8,569 nt of DNA, from NCBI GenBank assembly GCA_004562915.1, contig SFQZ01000099.1, positions 1 to 8,569 on the forward strand, written 5' to 3'. The DNA comes from a bacterium (GTDB lineage Bacteria; Bacillota_A; Clostridia; Lachnospirales; Lachnospiraceae). This document shows positions 1 through 5,742 of this stretch, piece after piece; position 1 is the stretch's first letter, and every line of letters begins with the position of its first letter. Below the pieces are notes generated by a model, which was given only the letters and a program-made list of their open reading frames with translations, had not been told where the DNA came from and searched no databases. The translations under genes and the position numbers were made by a program.

Positions 1-584
1 CCGCAAAGCATTTCAATGTCAGCCATTTCCGCCAGCTCTTTCAACCTGTCTTTTCCGTAGCTCCAATCATGATTGCCCGCTGTCATCAGATCGTATCCCA
101 GTGCTTTTGTAATTTTCGCTATGGATTCGCCTTTTGACAGCGTTGCGATCGGCTGTCCGTGAAAAAGATCTCCCGAATCGATCACGGTGCTCATTGCGGC
201 ATCTGAAGTCCAGCTGTCAATAATCGTCTTAAGGCGTTCTACACCGATTCCTTCACTTGAGTCGGTCACTCGTGCATGAATGTCATTCGTGTGTACAATC
301 TTGATGATGATGTTATCATCCGGATCCGGAGTGATCGTTCCGGGATGATCGGTACCCGGATCTTCTTTCCCCGGATCCACAGGATCTTCCTCTATGAGTT
401 CATTTACACTTACCCGGTTCCACAGAACATCATAGTCATTATTAAATAATATCAGGCCATATACATAGAAATAATCGCTGTAAACGACACCGTCCGCATA
501 ATAGACTTTGGTATCCGATAACTTTTTGGATGCTGTCAAAGACCAGGTGTCCGATGTCTTTTCCCAACCAAAATCGTCACACAT
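1..584 (-). CDS. Metallophosphatase / 5'-nucleotidase family protein, N-terminal part (3' end outside window; start uncertain)
   Basis: This is the N-terminal 194 codons of a calcineurin-like metallophosphatase of the secreted 5'-nucleotidase/UshA type, which dephosphorylates nucleotides and related phosphoesters outside the cell. Numbering from the ATG at 584, the metal-binding motifs are TNDIH (99-103, with D101 and H103), SGD (137-139) and GNHD (170-173), correctly ordered and spaced. Residues 1-64 are an aromatic-rich stretch I do not recognise. Residues 65-91 are an acidic Pro/Gly-rich linker (repeated DPG/DPD units) typical of secreted Firmicutes proteins. The ATG at 584 has no good Shine-Dalgarno and gives no signal peptide. 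A perfect AAGGAGG and a signal-peptide-like start lie 26 bases upstream at 610, in another frame, so this copy may carry a frameshift. It lies 57 bases downstream of the SpoIIE-type phosphatase gene and may be the last gene of that unit. Family assignment is secure; intactness is not. Confidence 0.8.
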   Translation of the reverse strand, partial: MCDDFGWEKTSDTWSLTASKKLSDTKVYYADGVVYSDYFYVYGLILFNNDYDVLWNRVSVNELIEEDPVDPGKEDPGTDHPGTITPDPDDNIIIKIVHTNDIHARVTDSSEGIGVERLKTIIDSWTSDAAMSTVIDSGDLFHGQPIATLSKGESIAKITKALGYDLMTAGNHDWSYGKDRLKELAEMADIEMLC

Positions 585-610
585 AGTAGTGCCAGTAGTC
601 TCTTTTTCAT
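536..610 (-). other. Out-of-frame signal-peptide start of the metallophosphatase gene (apparent frameshift)
   Basis: A strong Shine-Dalgarno (AAGGAGG, 5 bases before an ATG at 610) starts a 24-codon frame encoding MKKRLLALLCVTILVG followed by KRHRTPGL and a TGA. The Lys/Lys/Arg n-region and 12-residue hydrophobic core are a signal-peptide beginning, which a secreted 5'-nucleotidase should have. The enzyme domain continues in the frame reached by adding one base (or losing two) in this stretch. For example, one extra base in the GGGAAAA run near 560-566 would read through to the enzyme frame. I infer that the real or ancestral start is 610 and that a small indel, or a deletion that removed the cleavage region, broke the frame. 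A sequencing or assembly error is equally possible. Confidence 0.6.
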
Positions 611-667
611 CGTTTCCTCCTTATTCTCAGGCCGAATATAACTGTTTATGACCATTCTGAAGCATTT

Positions 668-2302
668 TTATTGACTGTTTCCTGCCGGTCCCCGATAATA
701 CAGGCCAAGCATTGTGATATCGTCAAACTGAGGTGCATCTCCGACAAACGAATCAATATCTGCTTTCACAGCAGGAAGCTGCTCTTCTGGTATTGCATGA
801 GGATTTATGTTCAGTGCGGCCAGCATCCGTTCTGTTCCGTAAAGCTCCTGATTCGCATTGGTCGCTTCGACCACACCATCAGTATATACATACAGGCCGT
901 CGCCCTGTTTAAGCTGAAGCTCATACTCACGGTATCTGGCACCTTCCATTCCGGCCAGAACAAAACCATGTTTATCTTTCACGAGTTCATAACATCCTCC
1001 GGCATGGCGGATTGCCGGATATTCATGGCCTGCATTTGCACAGACAATCTTTCCTGTGGAAATCTGCAGAATTCCAATCCATACTGTAACGAACATTTCT
1101 GCATCATTATTTTCACAGAGCTGGTTGTTCACCTTTTCCAGAATTTCTTTTGGTGAAGCGCCGGTTTGTGCACTATTCTTCAGCAAAGTCTTGGCAATGA
1201 CCATGAAAAGTGCTGCCGGAACTCCTTTGCCGGACACATCAGCAATGACAAGAGCAAGATGGTCCTCATCCACAAGGAAAAAATCATAAAAATCTCCCCC
1301 GACTTCTTTTGCCGGCTGCATCGTGGCATAGACATCAAATTCAGGGCGATCCGGGAACGCAGGGAAAATGCATGGAAGCATGCTCGCCTGAATCTGGGTA
1401 GCCACACTCAGTTCTGCACCGATCCGTTCCTTTTCAGCTGTAACTTTGGCAAAATTATCGATATAGATTTCCAGTTCTTCAAGCATATAATTGAATGAGT
1501 GACCGAGATCTTCGATTTCATCCCCGGTCTTCATTTCAATATGTTGCCTGTTAAACTCTCCGGATTCTATGATCTTTTTGGTAAATAGAGCGAGTTTACT
1601 TACCGGCTTTGTAATACTGTTGCGTACAAATACGACGTAAAGCATGATTACAACAACGATATTCAGAAAAGCGATCAGCAGCATCTTATAAAGGAAAGAA
1701 TTCAGTTCCCCACGTACCTTCTGCATATCAAGGATATATTGGATCTCCGCAATCGCATTTCCATTCTCATCCAGAACCGGAGAAACGGAAGTATAGTTGT
1801 ATCCATAAGAGTTATCTGTTATGACCGGTGTGTCTGTTCCCTTATTCTCTGAATAGAGATCCCAGATCAGTTCATATTTCTCCAGGTCCTTTTCATCCTG
1901 AGCTGCATCCGTATACAGAATATCGGAACCATATGGAATCTGATTTGCCGGATCATCTCCCATTTCTTCCACCATTGCATCTATGTAAAATGTCACGCTG
2001 TCCTCATCCGGAACCACCAGAGACAAATAAGTAATCTCACCGTCTTCCTTTAACTGATTGAAAAGCGCTTCCGTTTCTCGATATGCTTCTGTCTCATCGC
2101 TGTTTTCACCGATTATATCCCGGACATCATCCACTGAAAGCATCGTAGCAATACTTTCACTTCCTACCGTCACCTGTTTCGCATACATTTCTTCTAATGA
2201 TTTTTTTGACGTTTCATAGCTGAAAAAAGAGATCGTTACAGTTAAGACGGCTCCCATTGCCCCAAGGGATAGTATAAATTTAGGCAACAGCTTCATTTTC
2301 AT
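668..2302 (-). CDS. Membrane sensor SpoIIE-family (PP2C-type) serine phosphatase with HAMP domain
   Basis: A 544-residue membrane-bound regulator that should remove phosphate from serine/threonine of a partner protein, classically a STAS-domain anti-anti-sigma factor. Layout: transmembrane helix about 7-28; extracellular sensory region about 29-203, probably Cache-like, since it has two flanking helices and an NGNAIAEIQYILD strand before the membrane; second transmembrane helix about 205-227; HAMP about 228-281; connecting helix 282-305 ending in ATQIQASMLP (301-310); PP2C/SpoIIE domain to about 538. Catalytic metal-binding motifs are all present: EVGGDFYD (333-340), ADVSGKG (354-360), NAGH (423-426), YTDGV (473-477) and FDDITML (526-532). 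The start is set by AAAGGAGG 6-7 bases upstream, and the ATG overlaps the stop of the upstream acyltransferase (ATGA), so translation is coupled. It is RsbU/SpoIIE-like in catalytic domain but not SpoIIE itself, which has ten membrane helices. The partner is unknown. Confidence 0.94.
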   Translation of the reverse strand: MKMKLLPKFILSLGAMGAVLTVTISFFSYETSKKSLEEMYAKQVTVGSESIATMLSVDDVRDIIGENSDETEAYRETEALFNQLKEDGEITYLSLVVPDEDSVTFYIDAMVEEMGDDPANQIPYGSDILYTDAAQDEKDLEKYELIWDLYSENKGTDTPVITDNSYGYNYTSVSPVLDENGNAIAEIQYILDMQKVRGELNSFLYKMLLIAFLNIVVVIMLYVVFVRNSITKPVSKLALFTKKIIESGEFNRQHIEMKTGDEIEDLGHSFNYMLEELEIYIDNFAKVTAEKERIGAELSVATQIQASMLPCIFPAFPDRPEFDVYATMQPAKEVGGDFYDFFLVDEDHLALVIADVSGKGVPAALFMVIAKTLLKNSAQTGASPKEILEKVNNQLCENNDAEMFVTVWIGILQISTGKIVCANAGHEYPAIRHAGGCYELVKDKHGFVLAGMEGARYREYELQLKQGDGLYVYTDGVVEATNANQELYGTERMLAALNINPHAIPEEQLPAVKADIDSFVGDAPQFDDITMLGLYYRGPAGNSQ

Positions 2303-2913
2303 AGTGCATCCTCCTTTGTGAGTGGTTTATAGTATACCGCCGCGTCGCATTTGCATCGTCCTGCGCAATACGGGCAGATTAAATCCGGAACATCATACCA
2401 GACTTTATGCGCATCGCTGAGATAGCAGAAATCCAGTTTTTTAAGTGATGCGCGAAGCGGGACTCTTTTCCCGATCTTCCAGCATACAATAAATGCAGTA
2501 TCTGCCATGAGCTCTGCAAGATTTTTGAGGCTGAACTCCAATAAAGAAACAGAGAGTCCTTTCCCGCGGAAAGCATCCGCGACACCAATTGACTGAATGT
2601 TTCCGATTACCCCTTCCTTATTTAAACAAACTGCTGCGATTTGATCCTCCGGCAGTCTGGCACGTGTCGATAATTCCTTTATGACAGTGGTAAAAAAATA
2701 AATATATCCCGCCGCTTCCTCGTCTGACGTAAGAAGAAGATAAAAAAAATGATTTTTACGTTGAATTGCAGAAGCAAGTTCTTTCCTTGGATATAGGTTT
2801 ACACCCACGCACCGGTCACAGAGCGTGACAGCCATATCCAAATCTTCTTCCTGTAGCTCTTTTAAATAGAATCGTTCTTTTTCCGGTCCCTTTCCGACTA
2901 AAATATTTTCCAT
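2299..2913 (-). CDS. GNAT-like acyltransferase with C-terminal cysteine cluster
   Basis: A 204-residue cytoplasmic protein, probably an acetyl-/acyl-CoA transferase of the GNAT fold. The main evidence is the motif-A-like segment at residues 105-124: a beta strand (IQSIGV), then FRGKGLS (115-121), then the helix SLLEFSLKNL. This matches the R-x-x-G-x-G/A pyrophosphate-binding loop and following helix. A short strand (FIVCWK, 141-146) and RASLKKLDF (154-162) resemble the motif B region. The C-terminus is unusual: C180, C183, C187 and C189 form a CxxCxxxCxC cluster that could bind zinc or a metal cofactor. The start is well set: AGGAGG, made from the last two Arg codons and the stop region of the upstream methyltransferase, lies 6 bases before the ATG. 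Its stop overlaps the phosphatase start by 4 bases. The substrate cannot be read from sequence; it may modify the same molecule as the adjacent methyltransferase. Confidence 0.8.
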   Translation of the reverse strand: MENILVGKGPEKERFYLKELQEEDLDMAVTLCDRCVGVNLYPRKELASAIQRKNHFFYLLLTSDEEAAGYIYFFTTVIKELSTRARLPEDQIAAVCLNKEGVIGNIQSIGVADAFRGKGLSVSLLEFSLKNLAELMADTAFIVCWKIGKRVPLRASLKKLDFCYLSDAHKVWYDVPDLICPYCAGRCKCDAAVYYKPLTKEDAL

Positions 2914-2916
2914 CTA

Positions 2917-3771
2917 CTACCTCCTGGTACAAGATACGATCAGAAGTCCCATGGAAATCTTTGCATTTTTCTGACAAACAGATTGTTTTAAAGTCTCATA
3001 ATGAAGATCCATCCATGTTTTCCATTCTTTATATTGGGGATTCTCCGGGTTCTGCTCGCATAAAATATCCAGATCCTGCGGGAGATAGGAAAAAAAGGTT
3101 TCAAAAATATCCTGTTTTTTAGCAAGTTCTTCCGGTTTACAGGAGATTGCTTCCTGTTCTATAATTATATCTTGGTACCCGCTTGATGCAAGCAGCTTTG
3201 GAAGATCATATCCACAGGTTCTGTTTCCGGCCAGCGGATCACTGGATAGAATTTCCAGAAACGTTCCCAACAGATCCTCTTCATCCGGAACAAGCCTGGA
3301 TGTGCGGTCACTTGGTTCGACAATGACCACCCTCCCATCCTCGGCAAGAAATTGCTGAAGGATAACAAGTAGCTTTTGGGGATTGGCAAGATGCATCAGT
3401 ACGAAAGAAAGATAGATCACATCAAATGCCTCAATCTTTCTGGTTTTCATTACATCAGTGAGGATCTGTGCAAAATCACGTTCTTCCACATCGCACCGGC
3501 AAAAAGTAAAATGATCATTCCCATGAAGGCAAACTGCCCTTGCAGCCAGATCTTCGAGATATTCAAGTCCGATTACCTGTACACCGGGAAAATCCGAAAA
3601 CAGGTTTACTGTTTTGTGACCATCATTGCAGCCGATATCCAGAATCCGGACATCGGATTTACCGGAAAGAATCCGTCGCAAAACCGGAAGCTCATACTCT
3701 CTGAGCAGTCTGTTCTGTACGGTTAGTCTGTGCAGTTCCTGGTCATCCTGAAATACAAAATTACAATTCAC
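2917..3771 (-). CDS. Class I SAM-dependent methyltransferase
   Basis: A cytoplasmic class I methyltransferase of 284 residues (from the GTG at 3771) that should transfer a methyl group from S-adenosylmethionine to an unknown, probably small-molecule, substrate. Motif I is ILDIGCNDG (43-51). An acidic ribose-binding residue follows in GLEY (E70), a motif with D94 in CRCDVEE, the motif IV/post region FDVIYLSFVLMHL (116-128), and the GRVVIVEP strand (146-153). The C-terminal 120 residues are a variable lid/substrate region. The longest frame begins with a TTG at 3786, only 1 base after the transporter stop and without a Shine-Dalgarno. GTG at 3771 has GGAG nine bases upstream, so I prefer it. 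The alternative adds five residues at the N-terminus. The gene sits in a coupled row with a transporter, an acyltransferase and a phosphatase, which suggests tailoring of an exported compound, but this is inference. Confidence 0.88.
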   Translation of the reverse strand: MNCNFVFQDDQELHRLTVQNRLLREYELPVLRRILSGKSDVRILDIGCNDGHKTVNLFSDFPGVQVIGLEYLEDLAARAVCLHGNDHFTFCRCDVEERDFAQILTDVMKTRKIEAFDVIYLSFVLMHLANPQKLLVILQQFLAEDGRVVIVEPSDRTSRLVPDEEDLLGTFLEILSSDPLAGNRTCGYDLPKLLASSGYQDIIIEQEAISCKPEELAKKQDIFETFFSYLPQDLDILCEQNPENPQYKEWKTWMDLHYETLKQSVCQKNAKISMGLLIVSCTRR

Positions 3772-3780
3772 AATTCCATT

Positions 3781-3784
3781 CTCC
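3781..3784 (-). promoter_or_regulatory. Shine-Dalgarno GGAG deciding a GTG start for the methyltransferase
   Basis: GGAG lies directly after the transporter stop (3788-3790) and nine bases before a GTG at 3771. The alternative TTG at 3786 overlaps the region upstream of it and has no such site. An ATG at 3779 is in another frame and stops after two codons. Confidence 0.55.
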
Positions 3785-3787
3785 AAA

Positions 3788-5536
3788 TCATATTATTAAG
3801 TATAAATAGTTAAAAATAAGTTTTCGCTGATAATAATAGTATTTTGCTTTTTTTGTGATCAGTTTTAATACACCATTATCAATCTCATCCCCGCTGGAAT
3901 CAAAAGGGTTATATGTATGGACATTATCCCGTATACGAATGATATATTCGTCTTCGTTCTCCAGCAGCTTAATGGCAACATAACGTTTTTCACCTTTTTC
4001 CCTGAGTCCGAACTTAATGATGTTGAGTAGAAGTTCTTCGGCAATAAAATGAATAAAAAACGATTGTTTCGGGCTGATTTCCCATTCCTCACAAACGGAA
4101 TCCAGATCTGAAGAAATGTGTTCCACACTCTCGGCATGGATTGGATAATTATTTTCAAAGACATGTCCCACTACATGATATTTTTCGGTTATATAAGGAT
4201 AAGAACTTTGATATTTATGTACGATTGCAACAAAAAGCGTGCCGATTCCTTCCACCAACACATAAGTAAGAGCAAGTCCTTTGATCTGCCATCTGGCAAT
4301 CAACAGACTTCCAAAAATCAGCATCAGAAGAAAATTGCGCAATGTGGACATGGCACCTGCCAGCTTCGCCCGTCCGATTGCCTGCCAGAAGGCCGTTGCT
4401 ACCATATTGATCCCTGTGAAAATAATGCTGAATGCAAATATCCGGATTGCCGATTCTGCATATGGCACCGCCGCCAGATCCAGGCCGAAAAAGTCGGCCA
4501 AATTTTTCGCAAACAGGATACAGATTATTCCGAAAATTCCTCCCGCGATCACAGCTGCTTTCATACCCTGACGCAGGATCGCAATCATGCTTTCGCTGTC
4601 CCGCTCGCCTGCAAAAATAGAGGTCACGACTGCCAGCGCATTACCGGCCCCGTCAAATACTGCGAACGGTGCCATGCTGATGGTATAGATCACTCCGAAC
4701 ACCGCTACCTGCAAAACGCCTTGTTCCTTGCCATATAATAATAGAAGCATATTAAAAACAAGCATGACAAGTCCCTGGAAAATATATGCCGACCCCACAC
4801 CAAATCCGTTAACAACAAAATTGCGGAGTTCCTTCATTCTCGGAGTAACAAGTCCCAACCGGAGCAAGGACTGCTTTTTCAAGAAATGGGACATCAGTAC
4901 GATAAGACCAAGTCCTTCTGCAATACATAAAGAAGAAGATGCTCCTATAATTCCCCGGTTCAGCACCTTCATAAACAGAATATCCAAGGTCAGATTCGTC
5001 AAGATCACGACTGCGGAAGCTGATGCTGCAAGTTTCGGGTCACCGTCTGTCCGCACGGAAACAGAAAGAATATGATACATGATAAAAACCGGTGCAGAAC
5101 AAAATACCACAATCAAATATTGTTCGGCGAGAGAATACAACTCTCCTCCTGCCCCCAAAAACCCCAACAGCTCCTTTCGAAGGAGAACTGCAGGAATCAG
5201 ACAGCAGATACTGATGCCAAGCCCAATTGCAAGTACAGAATGAAAAGCCCGGTTTGCTTTTTCAACATCGGAGGAACCAAGCAGGCGCCCTATGTATACG
5301 TTGGCACCCACTCCAAGTGTCAGCCCAAACAATGCGTATGCCAGAAAGACCGGAGTAGAAAGATTTGTCACGGCGAGCCCCTGGCTTCCGACCAGATTTC
5401 CGACCAGAAGTGCATCAACGAAGGTCGATATCGTCATTCCAAGTGAAGAGCAGATCCCCCATAAAAGGAAATTCCAGTATGCACTTTTCGCAAATTTCAG
5501 ATCTACCATTTCTTTGGAGTATGTCATAATATTCAT
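3788..5536 (-). CDS. MATE-family transporter fused to an RsbW-like (HATPase) domain
   Basis: A 582-residue inner-membrane protein of two parts. Residues about 15-440 form a MATE/MOP-superfamily transporter with about twelve hydrophobic helices in two related halves (one starting near 20, one near 240), the usual length for drug/sodium antiporters of this family. Residues about 465-582 are a cytoplasmic domain resembling the anti-sigma/serine-kinase ATPases (HATPase_c_2): an N-box helix AEELLLNIIKFG with E501-xxx-N505, the strand YIIRIRDN (D537, N538), NPF at 543-545, and a final section VLKLITKKAKYYYYQRK then FNYLYLII that matches the terminal helix and strands of the fold. The glycine-rich lid motifs are weak, so ATP hydrolysis or kinase activity is uncertain. 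Start: GGAGG lies only 2 bases before ATG 5536 but 11 before the in-frame ATG at 5527, so the true start may be 5527. First gene of the coupled row. Confidence 0.9.
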   Translation of the reverse strand: MNIMTYSKEMVDLKFAKSAYWNFLLWGICSSLGMTISTFVDALLVGNLVGSQGLAVTNLSTPVFLAYALFGLTLGVGANVYIGRLLGSSDVEKANRAFHSVLAIGLGISICCLIPAVLLRKELLGFLGAGGELYSLAEQYLIVVFCSAPVFIMYHILSVSVRTDGDPKLAASASAVVILTNLTLDILFMKVLNRGIIGASSSLCIAEGLGLIVLMSHFLKKQSLLRLGLVTPRMKELRNFVVNGFGVGSAYIFQGLVMLVFNMLLLLYGKEQGVLQVAVFGVIYTISMAPFAVFDGAGNALAVVTSIFAGERDSESMIAILRQGMKAAVIAGGIFGIICILFAKNLADFFGLDLAAVPYAESAIRIFAFSIIFTGINMVATAFWQAIGRAKLAGAMSTLRNFLLMLIFGSLLIARWQIKGLALTYVLVEGIGTLFVAIVHKYQSSYPYITEKYHVVGHVFENNYPIHAESVEHISSDLDSVCEEWEISPKQSFFIHFIAEELLLNIIKFGLREKGEKRYVAIKLLENEDEYIIRIRDNVHTYNPFDSSGDEIDNGVLKLITKKAKYYYYQRKLIFNYLYLII

Positions 5537-5563
5537 TTCCTCCGAACGTTTACTTTTTCTATA

Positions 5564-5592
5564 ATCTTATCATATTGGTTTAGAAATGGAAA
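5564..5592 (-). promoter_or_regulatory. Weak candidate sigma-A promoter for the transporter operon
   Basis: Reading leftward, TTTCCA (5592-5587) and TAAGAT (5569-5564) are 17 bases apart, each with 4 of 6 consensus bases. An overlapping TATGAT (5574-5569) has no good partner. The position fits a leader of about 20 bases before the transporter start. Support is weak. Confidence 0.3.
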
Positions 5593-5660
5593 CGTTTTTT
5601 TGCAACAGAAGAAAGTCATTTTCCTCTTTCACGGTATATGAACAATCTGCATGAATTAAC

Positions 5661-5689
5661 TTGCGTTATTCATCAAGGCATGTTACGAT
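5661..5689 (+). promoter_or_regulatory. Candidate sigma-A promoter with extended -10 for the ABC-F gene
   Basis: TTGCGT (5661-5666) and TACGAT (5684-5689) are 17 bases apart, and the -10 element is preceded by TG one base away (extended -10). The expected transcript start near 5696 gives a leader of about 47 bases before the ATG at 5743. Confidence 0.4.
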
Positions 5690-5742
5690 TATGCGTGGAC
5701 TACCTAAAATCAGATTTTTTTATATGAAGGAGATTAAACTTT

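Noticed and set aside
671..1498. Plus-strand open frames of 77-161 codons opposite the phosphatase gene
   Set aside because: They lie opposite a gene with all PP2C motifs, lack good Shine-Dalgarno sites and overlap one another in different frames.
4118..4738. A 206-codon plus-strand frame opposite the transporter gene
   Set aside because: The translation is rich in Cys, His and Arg without any fold pattern, as expected for the complement of a transporter gene.
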